From Trogon surrucura (taxonomy: Eukaryota; Chordata; Aves; Trogoniformes; Trogonidae): DNA of 64,000 nt. The DNA is taken from NCBI GenBank assembly GCA_020746105.1, contig JAJGST010000086.1, forward strand, positions 1 to 64,000, given 5' to 3'. Each line of letters opens with the position of its first letter. Position 1 is the first letter of the stretch. Below, piece by piece: positions 31,001 through 43,615 of the stretch. A model generated the notes under the pieces. That model was not told where the DNA came from and searched no databases. It was given only the letters and a program-made list of their open reading frames with translations. Made by a program: the position numbers and the translations under genes.

Positions 31001-32574
31001 CTAAATCGGAGCTTCTGGGCCCCAAAGTTCCCTAAATTGGTGTTTCTGAGCCTAAAATTTCCATAATTTGGTGTTTCTGAGCCTAAAATTTCCATAATTT
31101 GGTGTTTCAGGGCCTAAAAGATCCCTAAATTGGTGTTTCTGAGCCCCAAAGTTTCCGAAATTGGTGTTTCTGAGACTGAAAATTCCCTAAATCATTGCTT
31201 CTAGGCCCCTAAGTTCCCTAAATTGGTGTTTCTGCGTCCCAAAGTTTCCTAATTTGGTGTTTCTGAGCCTGAAATTTCCCTAAATCGGTACTTCTGGGCC
31301 CCAAAGTTCCCTAATTTGGTGTTTCTGGGCCTGAAAGTTCCCTAATTTAGTTTTTCTGGGCCGAGAATATCCCTAAATCGGTGTTTCTGAGCCCAAAGTT
31401 TCACTAAATCTCTTTTTCTGAGCACCAGATTTGCCTATTTTGGTGCTTCCGATCCCAAAAATTCTCTAATATGGTGTTTTTGAGCACAGAAGTACTCTAA
31501 ATTGGTGTTTCTGAGCCCAAAAGTTCGCTAACTTGGTGTTCCTGAGCCCCAAATTTCCCTAAATCGGTGTTTCTGAGACCAAACGTTCACTAAATCGCTA
31601 TTCCTGAGCCCCAAAGTTCCCTAATTTGGTGTTTCTGGGCCTAAAAGTTCCCGAATTTAGGTTTTTTGGGCATAAAAGATCCCTAAATGGGCGTTTCTGA
31701 GCCCAAAAATTCCCTAAATCACTGTTTCTAAGCACCAGAGTTCCCTAAATTGGTGTTCCTGAGCGCAAAATTTCCCTAAATTGGTGTTTCTGAGACTGAA
31801 AGTTTTCTAAATCGGCACTTCTAGGCCCCAAATTTCCCTAAATTGGTGTTTCTGGGCCTCAAAGTTCTCTAAATTGGTGTTTCTGAAAACAGAAGATCTC
31901 TAAATCAGTTTCTGAGCCCCAGATTTCCCTAGTATCTTATTTCAGGTCCTAAAAGTTCCTAATTTATTTTTTTCTGGGCCTAAAAGATCCCTAAATTGGT
32001 GCTTTTGAGCCCAAAGTAGCCTAAACCATTGCTTCTGTGCCCAAAAGTTCCCTAATTTGGTGTTTCTGAGCGTGAAAGCTACCTAAATTGGTGTTTCTGA
32101 GACCCAAAGTTTCCAAATTTGTTTTTTCTGAGTCTGAAAGTTCCCTAATTTGGTCTTTCTGAGCCTGAAAGTTCCCTATTTGTTTTTTCTGAGCCTGAAA
32201 GTTCCCTAAATTGGTGTTTCTGAAACCAATCGTTCCCTAAATTTTGTGCTTCTGAGCCCAAAAGTTCTCTGAATTGGTGTTTCTGAGCCCAAAAGTTCCT
32301 TAATTTGGTGTTTCTGAGCCCCAAAGTTCCCTAAATTGGTGCTTCTGAGCCCAAAAGTTTCCTAAATTGGTGTTTCTGAGCCCAAAAGTTCGCTAATTTG
32401 ATGTTTCTGAGCCCCAAAGTTCCCTAAATCGGTGTTTCTGAGCCCAAACGTTCACTAAATCACTATTCCTGTGCCCCAAAGTTCCCTAATTTGGTGTTTC
32501 TGTTACTAAAAGTTCCCTAATTTAGTTTTTCTGGGCCTAAAACATCCCTAAATCGGCCTTTCTGAGCCCAAAAG
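28046..32574 (+). repeat. 31-bp satellite between CR1 copy 1 and solo LTR copy 2
   Basis: Forward monomers. It includes a short run of CCCTAATTTT units at 28441-28463 and spans the junction between the two 7.94-kb copies at about 31.1 kb. No gene is seen. Confidence 0.95.
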
Positions 32575-33366
32575 TGTGATATTTTAGTTTGAGGGTTTCA
32601 GACTTGCTGAACGCAGGTGTTCCCTTATCTGTCGTGCAGACCCTGAGAACGGAGGAAAACAAGGCCTACACAGTGAGAACCAGCCGAAGGAGGGAGTCTT
32701 GTGACGACAGGACGGCCCTGTTTTGGCTAAGGAGCAAGGCCGCACGGAAGACTAACCATGTGAACCATCCTGCACATAGATAAGTTGTTGCAAAATAAAA
32801 TCCTGAAGGCCACAGGGCCCAGAGTGGATATTTTTACCCTCTTATCCCTATATGACTATAGTCACCCACTCTTCACTCAAATCATGCTGAATGCCACCCC
32901 GGGGAGGGGGCAGGGGGTGTGAAAAATAGTATATAAGGAGCATAGAGGGTATGTGTTGTTGGGAGGAGAAGACCCCAGAAGAGGAAGAGGCGGTCGACGG
33001 GCTGTGCTCCTTCTCCTTCACCCAAGACAGGGACGCCTTCTTGGTAAGAATTACACTTCCACCTTTTGGTGTGTAATACCCAGGATAGTGTTTTGCTGGC
33101 ATTAGTATCGTATATTAGCGCTATTGCAGAGAGTGAATTTATCAACGGCAACTCCGAACCGTGTATCTGACGCTTCAATAAATTACTTATTGTTAGTTAC
33201 CTTGCAAATTGTCTCAGTGCAAGTCCTTAAACGGGGTTCTGAAAATTCAGTGCAAACCCTTAGTGGGGCTCTGAAAACTCCGTGAAAGTCCCTAACGGGG
33301 CTCTGAAACAAGCAAGTGCTTAGCTGGGGTACGTGCCTCTCACAGCCACATACCTTTCACGGGACA
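32575..33366 (+). mobile_element. Solo LTR, copy 2 (duplicated with its block)
   Basis: Same 792-bp LTR with the same flanking AAAAG (32570-32574 and 33367-33371), 7,944 bp from copy 1. TATATAAG is at 32930-32937 and AATAAA at 33177-33182. Identical context shows it came from segmental duplication, not a second insertion. Confidence 0.92.
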
Positions 33367-34680
33367 AAAAGTTCCCTAAATCACTGTTTCTGAGCCCAAG
33401 AGGTCCCTAAATTGGTATTTAAGAGCCCAAAGTTCCCTAAATTGGCGTTTCTGAGCCTGAAAGTTCCCTAAATCGGTACTTCTGGGCCCCAAAGTTCCCT
33501 AAATTGGAGTTTCTGAAACCAAAAGATCTCTAAATCTATGTTTCTGAGCCTAAACGTTCCATTAATTGATGTTTCTGGACACCAAAATTCCCTAATTCGC
33601 TGCTTCTGAACCCCAAAGTTCACTAATTCACTGCTTCTGAGCCCCAAAGTTGCCTAATTCGCTGCTTCTGAGTCCCAGTGTTCCCTAAGTTTGTGTTTCT
33701 GGGCCTAAAAAATCCCTAATTTTATTTCTCGGGGCCTAAAAGATCCCTAATTTGGTGTTTCTGAGCCTAAACGTTCTCTAAATCCCTGTTTCTGAGCACC
33801 AGAGTTCCCTAAATTGGTGTTCCTGAGGCCAAAGTTCCCTAAATCACTACTTCTGAGGCCAACAGTTCCCTAGTTTGGTGTTTCTGAGACTGAAAGTTCC
33901 CTAAATTGGTGTTTCTGAAACCAAAAGATCTCTAAATCAGTTTCTGAGCCCCAAATTTCCCTAGTATCGAATTTCAGGGCCTAAAAGTTCCCTAATTTTG
34001 TTTTTCTGGGCATAAAAGATCCCTAAATTGGTGCTTTTGAGTCCAAACATTCAATCAATCACTGTTTCGGAACACCAAAGTTCCCTAATTTGGTGATTCT
34101 GGGCCTAAAAGTTCCCTCATTTAGTTTTTCTGGGCCTAAAAGTTCCCTAAATTGGTGCTTCTGAGCCTCAAAGTTTTCTAAATCGCTGCTTCTGAGCCCC
34201 AAAGTTCCCTAATTCGCTGCTTCTGAGTCCCAATGTTCCCTAAGTTGGTGTTTCTGGGCCTAAAATATCCCTACATCGGTGTTTCTGAGTCCAAACGTTC
34301 CCTAAATCACTATTCCTGAGCCCCAAAGTTCCCTAATTTGGTGTTTCTTGGCCTAAAACTTCCCTCATTTAGTTTTTCTGGGCCTTAAAGTTCCCTAAAT
34401 CGTTGCTTCTGAGCCCAAAATTTCCCTAAATCACTGCTTCTGAGCCCCAGAGTTCCCTAAGTTGGTGTTCCTGAGCCCAAAAGTTCCCTAAATCGGTGTT
34501 TCTGAGCCCAAATGTTCACTAAATCACTATTCCTGAGCCCCAAAGTTAACTAATTTGGTGTTTCTGGGCCTAAAAATTCCCTAATTGAGCTTTTCTGGGC
34601 ATAAAAGATCCCTAAATGGGCGTTTCTGAGCCCCAAAGTTCCCTAAATCACTGTTTCTGAGCCCAACAGTTCCCTAATTT
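33367..34680 (+). repeat. 31-bp satellite between solo LTR and CR1, copy 2
   Basis: Copy of 25423-26735, one base longer overall, which accounts for the offset rising from 7,944 to 7,945. No gene is seen. Confidence 0.95.
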
Positions 34681-35904
34681 ATCCTTGGTGCCATCTCAAG
34701 GCATATCAGGGATAAGAGGGTCATTAGAGACAGTCAACATGGCTTCACCAAAGGGAAGTCGTGCTTGACTAACCTCATAGCCTTTTATGAGGATATAACA
34801 AGGTGGATAGATGATTGCAGAGCGGTGGATGTGGTCTACCTTGACTTCAGTAAAGCATTTGACACAGTCTCCTACAGCATCCTTGCTGCTAAACTGAGGA
34901 AGTGTGGTCTAGACTCTCGGGTAGTGAGGTGGACTGTGAACTGGCTGAGGGGAAGAAGCCAAAGAGTTGTGGTCAATGGGGCGGAGTCTGGTTGGAGACC
35001 TGTATCCAGTGGAGTGCCTCAAGGGTCGGTACTGGGACCAGTATTATTCAATATATTCATCGATGACTTGGATGAGGGACTAGAGAGTACTATCAGCAAG
35101 TTTGCTGATGACACCAAGCTGGGAGGAGTGGCTGACACACCAGAAGGCTGTGCTGCCATCCAGCGAGACCTGGACAGGCTGGAGCGTTGGGCGGGGAAAA
35201 ATTTAATGAAATATAACAAGGGTAAATGTAGGGTCTTGCATCTGGGTAGGAACAACCCCAGGTTCCAGTATAAGTTGGGGAATGACTTATTAGAGAGTAG
35301 TGTAGGGGAAAGGGACCTGGGAGTCTTGGTGGACAGCAGGATGACCATGAGCCAGCACTGTGCCCTTGTGGCCAGGAAGGCCAATGGCATCCTGGGGTGT
35401 ATTAGAAGGGGGGTGGTTAGTAGGTCGAGAGAGGTCCTCCTTCCCCTCTACTCTGCCCTGGTGAGACCCTATCTGGAATATTGTGTCCAGTTCTGGGCCC
35501 CTCAGTTCAAGAAAGACAGGGAACTGCTGGAGAGAGTCCAGCACAGGGCAACTAGGATGATGAAGGGAGTGGAGCATCTCCCTTATGAGAAAAGACTGAA
35601 GGAGCTGGGGCTCTTTAGTTTGGAGAAGAGGAGGCTGAGGGGTGACCTCATTAATGTTTACAAATATATCAAGGGTGAGTGTCACGAGGATGGAGCCAGG
35701 CTCTTCTCGGTGACAACCACTGATAGGACAAGGGGTAATGGGCTGAAACTGGAACATAAGAGGTTCCGCTTAAACTCGAGAAGAAACTTCTTCTCAGTGA
35801 GGGTGACAGAGCCCTGGAACAGGTTGCCCAGAGAGGCTGTGGAGTCTCCTTCTCTGGAGACATTCAAGACCTGCCTGGACACGTTCCTGTGTGGCATAGT
35901 CTAG
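34681..35904 (+). pseudogene. CR1 ORF2 C-terminal fragment, copy 2
   Basis: Uninterrupted frame to TAG at 35902-35904. It differs from copy 1 at four residues in the 379-residue part: G18 to C, T20 to A, an A to V in the SSxGERDLG segment, and T to A in ECHEDGxRLF. RT motifs A, B and C are unchanged. Four of about six nucleotide differences alter the protein, which is what drift without selection would give. Confidence 0.93.
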
Positions 35905-35990
35905 GCATTCCTACTCTGGCAGGGGGATTGGACTTGATGATCTTTCGAGGTCCCTTCCTAACATTTTATGATGATTCTATGATGATTCTA
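34681..35990 (+). mobile_element. CR1 LINE, 5'-truncated, copy 2
   Basis: Same truncation point, tail and flanks as 26736-28045. It is duplicated with its block rather than independently inserted. Confidence 0.95.
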
Positions 35991-38900
35991 ATTTGGTGCT
36001 TCTGAGTCCCAAAGTTCCCTAATTTGGTGTTTCTGAGACTGAAAGTTACCTAAATCGGTACTTCTGGTTCCCAAAGTTCCCTAAATTGGTGTTTCTGAAA
36101 CCAAAAGATCTCTAAATCAGTTTCTGAGCCCCAAATTTCCCTAGTATCGTATTTCAGGGCCTAAAAGTTCCCTAATTTTGTTTTCTGGGCCTAAAAGATC
36201 CCTAAATTGCTGCTTTTGAGCCCAAAAGTACCCTAAATCATTGCTTCTGGGTCCCAAAGATCCCTAATTTGGTGTTTCTGAGCCTGGAAGATTCCTAAAT
36301 TGATTTTTCTGGGCCTCAAAGTTCCCAAATTTGATTTTTCTGAGCCTTAAAGTTCCTTAAATTGGTGTTTCTGAGCCCCAAATTTCCCTAATTTTCCCTA
36401 ATTTTCCCTTCACTAAATCACTGTTTCAGAGACCCAAAGTTCCCTAATTTGTTGTTTCTGGGACTAAAACTTCCCTAATTTATTTTTTCTGGGCCTAAAA
36501 GATCCCTAAATTGGTGCTTTTGAGCCCAAAAGTTCCCTAAATCATTGCTTCTGGGCCCCAAAGATCCCTAATTTGGTGTTTCTGAGTCTGAAAGTTCCTT
36601 AATTTGATGTTTCTGATCCCCAAAGTTCCCTACTTTGGTGTTTCTGGGCCTAAAAGTTCCCTAATTTAGTTTCTCTGGGCCTAAAAGTTCCCTAAATTTG
36701 TGTTTCTGAGGCCAAAGTTCCCTAAATCGCCGCTTATGAGTCCCAAAGTTCCCTAAATCGCTGTTTTGGATCCCCAAAGTTCCCTAATTTGGTGTTCCTG
36801 GGGCTAAAAGTTCTCTAAATCACTATTCCTGAGCCCCAAAGTTCCCTAATTAGGTGTTTCAGGGCCTGAAAGATCCCTAAATAATGTTTCAGGGACTAAA
36901 AATCCCTAAATTGGTGTTTCTGAGACGGAAAGTTCCCTAAATCGGGGCTTCTGGGCCCCAAAGTTCCCTAAATTGGTGTTTCTGAAACCAAAAGATCTCT
37001 AAATCAGTTTCTGAGCCCCAAATTTCCCTAGTATCGTATTTCAGGACCAAAAAGTTGCCTAATTTAGTTGCTCTAGGCCTAAAAGATCCCTAAATTAGGT
37101 GCTTTTGAGCCCAAAAGTACCATAAATCATCGCTTCTGGACCCCAAAGTTCCCTAATTTGGTGTTTCTGAGACTGAAATTCCCTAAGGTGGTGTTTCTGA
37201 GCCCCAAAGTTGCCTAATTCGCTGCTTCTGAGCCTCAAAGATGCCTAATTCGCTGCTTCTCAGTCCCAATGTTCCCTAAGTTGGTGTTGCCCGGCCTAAA
37301 ATATCCCGAAATCGGTGTTTCTGAGCCCAAACCTTCTCTAAATCTGTTTCTGAGCACCAGATTTCCCTAATATGGTGTTTCTGGGCCTAAAAGTTCCCTC
37401 ATTTAGTTTTTCTGGGCCTAAAAGTTCCCTAAATTGCTGCTTCTGAGCCCAAACGGTACCTAATTTGGTGCTTCTGAGCCCAAAAGTTCTCTAATTTGGT
37501 GTTTCGGAGCCCAAAATTTCCCTAAATCATTGCTCTGAGCCAAAAAGTTCCCTAAATCATTTCTTCTGGGCCCCAAAAGTTCCCTAAATTGGTGTTTCTG
37601 AGCCCAAGAGTTCCGTAAATTCGCTGCTTCTGAGAATGAAAATTCTATAAATCGGTGCTTCTAGACCCCAAAGTTCCCTATATTGGTGTTTCTGGGTCCC
37701 AAATTTTCCTAATTTGGTGTTTCTGAGCCTGAAAGTTCCCTAAATTGGTGTTTCTGAGCCCCAAAGTTCCCTAATTCGCTGCTTCTGAGCCCCAAAGTTG
37801 CCTAATTCGCTGCTTCAGAGTCCCAATGTTCCCAAAGTTTGTGTTTCTGGGCCTAAAAGATCCCTAAATCGGTGTTTCTGAGCCCAAAATTCTCCAAATC
37901 CCTATTCCTGAGCCCCAAAGTTCCCTAATTAGGTGTTCCTGGGCCTAAAAGTTCTCTAAATCACTATTCCTGAGCCCCAAAGTTCCCTAATTTGGTGTTT
38001 CTGGGCCTAAAAGTTCCCTCATTTGGTGTTTCAGGGCCTAAAAGATCCCTAAATTGGTGTTTCTGAGCCCAAGAGTTCCCTAAATTGGTGTTTCTGAGCC
38101 CCAAAGTTCTCTAAATTGGTGTTTCTGAAACCAATAGATCTCTAAATCAGTTTCTGAGTCCCAAATTTTCCTATTATCGTATTTCAGGGTCTAAAAGTTC
38201 CCTAATTTATTTTTTCTGGGCCTAAAATGTACCTAAATTTGTGCTTTTGAGCTCAAAAGTACCCTAAATCATTGCTTCTGGGGCCCAAAGATCCCTAATT
38301 TGGTGTTTCTGAGCCTGGAAGTTTCCTAAATTGATTTTTCTGGGCCTCAAAGTTCCCAAATTTGATTTTTCTGAGCCTTAAAGTTCCTTAAATTTGTGTT
38401 TCTGAGCCCCAAATTTCCCTAATTGGCTAATTCTGAATTCCAGTGTTCCCTAAGTTGGTGTTTCTGGGGCTGAAAGATACCTAAATCGGTGTTTCTGAGC
38501 CAAAACCTTCACTAAATCACTGTTTCAGAGACCCAAAGTTCCCTAATTTGTTGTTTCTGGGCCTAAAACTTCCCTAATTTATTTTTTCTGGGGCTAAAAG
38601 TTACCTAAATCGGTGTCTCTGAGCCCAAACATTCCCTAAATTGGTGTTTCTGAGACTGAAAGTTCCCTAAATCGGTACTTCTGGGCCCCAAAGTTCCCTA
38701 AATTGGTGTTTCCGGGCCCCAAAGTTCCCTAATTTGGTGTTTCTGAGCCTGAAAGTTCCCTAAATTGGTGTTTCTGAGCCCCAAAGTTGCCTAATTCGCT
38801 GCTTCTGAGCCCCAAAGATGCCTAATTTGGTGTTTCTGGGCCTAAAAGATCCCTAAATTGGTGCTTCTAAGCCCAAAAGATCCCTAAATTGGTGTTTCTG

Positions 38901-41900
38901 AGCCCAAGAGTTGCCTAAATTGGTGTTTCTGAGGCTGAAAATTCCCTAAATCGGAGCTTCTGGGCCCCAAAGTTCCCTAAATTGGTGTTTCTGAGCCTAA
39001 AATTTCCATAATTTCGTGTTTCTGAGCCTAAAATTTCCATAATTTGGTGTTTCAGGGCCTAAAAGATCCCTAAATTGGTGTTTCTGAGCTGAAGAGTTCC
39101 CTAAATTGGTATTTCTGGGTCCCAAAGTTTCCTAATTTGGTGTTTCTGAGCCTGAAAATTCCTAAATTGGTGTTTCTGAGCCCCAAAGTTCTCTAAATCA
39201 CTGTTTCTGATCCTAAACGTTCCCTAAATGCATGCGTGTGGGCGCCAAAGTTCCCTAAATTGGTGTTTCTAGGCATAGAAGTTCACTAATTTAGTTTTTC
39301 TGGGCACAAAAGATCCCTAAATCGGCGTTTCTGAGCACAAATTTTCCTAAATCACTGTTTCTGAGCCCAAGAGTTCCCTAAATTGTGTTCCTGAGCCCAA
39401 AATTTCCCTAAATTGGTGTTTCTGAGACTGAAGGTTCCCTAAATTGGTACTTCTGGGCCCCAAAGTTCCCTAAATTGGTGTTTCTGAGCCCCAAAGTTCT
39501 CTAAATCGCTGTTTCTGAGCCTAAACGTTCCCTAAATGTATGCTTCTGGGCCCCAAAGTTCCCTAAATTGGTGTTTCTGAAGCCAAATATCTCTAAATAT
39601 GTTTCTGAGCCCCAAATTTCCCTAGTATCGTATTTCAGGGCCTAAAACTTAACTAATTTTGTTTTCTGGGCCTAAAGGATCCCTAAATCGGAGTTTCTGC
39701 GGCCAAACGTTCTCTAAATCACTGTTTCTGACCACCAAAGTTCCCTAATTTGGTGTTTCTGGGCCTAAAAGTTCCCTAACTTAATTTCTCTTGGCCTAAA
39801 AGATCCCTAAATTGGTGTTTCGGAGATTGAAAGTTCCCTAAATTGGTGTTTCTGAGATTGAAAGTTCCCTAAATCGTTACTTCTGGGCCCCAAAGTTTCC
39901 TAAATCGGTGTTTCGGACCCCAATGTTCTCTAAATCACTGTTTCTGAGCCTAAACTTTCCCTAAATTCATGTTTCTGGGCCCCAAAATTCCCTAAATTGG
40001 GATTCCAGAAACCAAAAGATCTCTAAATCAGTTTCTGAGCCCCAAATTTCCCTAGTATCGTATTTCAGGGCCTAAAAGTTCCCTAATTTAGTTTTTCTGG
40101 GCCTAAAAGATCCCTAAATTGGTGCTTTTGAGCCCAAAAGTACCCTAAATCATTGCTTCTGGGCCCCAAAGATCCTTAATTTGGGGTTTCTGAGTCTGAA
40201 AGTTCCTTAATTTGATGTTTCTGATCCCAAAAGTTCCCTAATTTGGTGTTTCTGGGCCCCAAAGTTCCCTAATTCGGTGTTTCTGGGCCTAAAAGTTCCC
40301 TAATTTAGTTTCTCTGGGCGTAAAAGTTCCCTAAATTGGTGTTTCTGAGGCCAAAGTTCCCTAAATCGCCGCTTCTGAGCCCAAAAGTTCCCTAAATCTC
40401 TGTTTTGCATCCCCAAAGTTCCCTAATTTGGTGTTCCTGGGCCTAAAAGTTCTCTAAATCACTATTCCTGAACCCCAAAGATCCCTAATTTGGAGTTTCT
40501 GGGCCTAAAAGATCCCTAAATTGGTGTTTCTGAGCCCAAGAGTTCCCTAAATTGGTGCATCTGAGACTGAAAATTCCCTATATTGGAGCTTCGAGGCCCC
40601 AAAGTTACCTATATTGGTGTTTCTGGGTCCCAAAAGTTTCCTAATTTGGTGTTTCTGAGCCTGAAAATTCCCTAAATTGGTGTTTCTGAGCACCAAAGTT
40701 CACTAATTTGGTATTTCTGGGCCTAAATGTTCAATAATTTAGTTTTTCTGGGCCTAAAATATTTCTAAATCGGTGTTTCTGAGCCCAAAGTTTCTCTAAA
40801 TCTCTGTTTCTGAGCACCACATTTCCCTGATTTGGGCCTAAACGTTCCCTAAATTGGTGCTTCTGAGCTCCAAAGTTCCCTAAATCGGTGTTTCTGAGCC
40901 CAAACGTTCACTAAATCACTATTCCTGAGGCCCAAAGTTCTCTAATTTGGTGTTTCTGGGCCTAAAAGTTTACTAATTTAGTTTTTCTGGGCATAAAAGA
41001 TCCCTAAATGGGTGTTTCTGAGCCCAAAAGTTCCCTAAATTCGTGTTTCTGAGACTGAAAGTTCCCTAAATTGGTACTTCTGGGCCCCAAAGTTCCCTAA
41101 ATTGGTGTTTCTGAGCCCCAAAGTTCTCTAAATCGGTGTTTCTGATCTCAAACGTTCCCTAAATTCATGCTTCTGGGCCCCAAAGTTCCCTAATTGGTGT
41201 TTCTGGAGCCAAATATCTCTAAATCAGTTTCTGAGCCCCAAATTTCCCTAGTATCGTATTTCAGGGCCTAAAAGTTCCCTAATTTTGTTTTCTGGGCCTA
41301 AAAGATCCCTAAATCGGTGTTTCTGAGGCCAAACGTTCACTAAATCACTGTTTCTGAGCACCAGATTTCCCTAATTTGGTGTTTCTGAGCCTGAAAGTTC
41401 CCTAAATTGGTGTTTCTGAGCCCCAAAGTTCCCTAATTCTCTGCTTCTGAGCCCCAAAGTTGCCTAATTCGCTGCTTCTGAGTCCCAATGTTCCCTAAGT
41501 TGGTGTTTCTGGGCCTAAAAGATCCCTAAATCGGTGTTTCTGAGCCCAAAAGTTCTCCAAATCACTATTCCTGAGCACCAAAATTGCCTAATTTGGTGTT
41601 TCTGGGCCTAAAAGTTCCCTAATTTGGTGTTTCATGGCCTAAAAGATCCCTAAATTAGTGTTTCTGAGCCCCAAAGTTCCCTAAATTGGTGTTTCTGGGT
41701 CCCAAAGTTTCCTAATTTGGTGTTTCTGAGCCTGAAGGTTCCCTAAATTGGTGTTTCTGAGCCCCGAAATTCCCTAATTTGGTGTTTCTGTGCCTAAAAG
41801 TTCCCTCATTTAGTTTTTCTGGGCCTAAAATATCCCGAAATTGGTGTTTCTGAGCCTCAAATTTCCTTAATTCGTGGCTTCTGAGTTCCAGTGTTCCCTA

Positions 41901-43615
41901 AGTTGGTGTTTCTGGGCCTAAAAGATACCTAAATCGGTGTTTCTGAGCCAAAACATTCACTAAATCATTGTTTCAGAGACCCAAAGTTCCCTAATTTGTT
42001 GTTTCTGGGCCTAAAATTTCCCTAATATATTTTTTCTGGGCCTAAAAGTTCCCTAAATCGGTGTTTCTGAGCCAAAACGTTCTCTAAATCTGTGTTTCTG
42101 AGCACCAGATTTCCCTAATTTGGTGTTTCTGGGCCTAAAAGTTCCCTAATTTAGTTTTTCAGGGTCTAAAAGATCCCTAAATTGGTGCTTCTGAGCCCAA
42201 AAGTTTCCGAAATTGGTGTTTCTGAGCCCAAAAGTACTCCAAATTGGTGTTTCTGAGCCCAAAAGTTCCCTAAATTGGTGTTTCTGAGCCCCAGAGTTCC
42301 CTAAATCGGTGTTTCTAAGTCCAAAAATTGACTAAATCACTATTCCTGAGCCCCAAATTTCCCTGATTTGGTGTTTCTTGGCCTAAAAGTTCCCTAATTT
42401 AGTTGCTCTAGGCCTGAAAGATCCCTAAGTAAGGTGCTTTTGAGCCCAAAATTACCCTAAATCATTGCTTCTGGGCCCCAAAGTTGCCTATTTTGGTGTT
42501 TCTGAGCCTTAAAGTTCTCTAAATCACTATTCCTGAGCCCCAAAGTTCCCTCAATAATTGCTTCTCAGTCCCAATGTTCCCTAATTAGATGTTCCTGGGC
42601 CTAAAAGTTCTCTAAATCACTATTTATGAGGACCCAAATTTCCCTCATTTAGTTTTTCTAGGCCTAAAAGTGCCCTAAATTGGTGTTTCTGAGCCCAAAA
42701 GTTCGCTAAGTTGGTGAATCTCAGCCCAAATTTCGCTAATTTGGTGCTTCTGAGCCTCAAAGTTTTCTAAATCGCTGCTTCTGAGCCCCAAAGTTGCCTA
42801 ATTCGCTGCTTCTGAGTCCCAATGTTCCCTAAGTTGGTGTTTCTGGGCCTAAAATATCTCTACATTGGCGTTTCTGAGCCCAAAAGTTCACTAAATCACT
42901 GTTTCTGAGCCCAAAGTTGCCTAATTTGGTGTTTCTTGGCCTAAAAGATCCCTCATTTAGTTTTTCTGGGCCTTAAAGTTCCCTAAATTGGTGCTTCTGA
43001 GCTCCAAAGTTGCCTAATTCGCTGCTTCTGAGTCACAAAGTTCTCTAATTAGGTGTTCCTGGGCCTAAAAGTTCTCTAAATCACTATTCCTGAGCCCCAA
43101 AGTTCCCTAATTTGGTGTTAAAGGGCATAAAAGATCCCGAAATTGGTGTTTCTGAGACGGATAGTTCCCTAAATAGGTAGTTCCGGGAACCAAAGTTCCC
43201 TAAATTGGTGTTTCTGAGCACCAGATTTCTCTAAATCGGTGTTTCTGAGTCTAAACGTTCCCTAAATTCATGCTTCTGGGCCCCAAAGTTCCCTAAATTC
43301 ATGCTTCTGGGCCCCAAAGTTCCATAAATTGGTGTTTCTGAAGCCAAAAAAATCTCCAAATTAGTTTCTGAGCCCCAAATTTCCCTAGTATCGTATTTCA
43401 GGGCCTAAAAGTTCCCTAATTTAGTTTTTCTGGGCATAAAGGATCCCTAAATTGGTGCTTTTGAGACCAAAAGTACCCAAAATCATTGTTTCTGAGCCCC
43501 AAAGTTCCCTAAATCGCTGCTTCTGAGCCCAAAAGTTCCCTAATTAGGTGTTCCTGGGCCTAAAAGTTCTCTAAATCACTATTCCTGAGACCCAAAGTTC
43601 CCTAATTTGGTGTTT

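Larger units (their letters stand above)
23151..31096. repeat. 7.94-kb segmental tandem duplication, copy 1
   Basis: Satellite, solo LTR and CR1 in this span all recur 7,944-7,945 bp downstream. In the CR1 part I count about six substitutions in 1.3 kb, roughly 99.5% identity. Similarity starts near TTTCAGGGCC at 23161, matching 31105. Confidence 0.93.
31097..39045. repeat. 7.94-kb segmental tandem duplication, copy 2
   Basis: Copy of 23151-31096 in the same order and orientation. It ends near 39,045-39,085, where the shared stretch ending GGTGTTTCTGAGC gives way to TGAAGAGTT, whereas at 31,145 it continues CCCAAAG. A shared tract of about 50 bp at the start, junction and end marks the exchange point. 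Confidence 0.93.
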
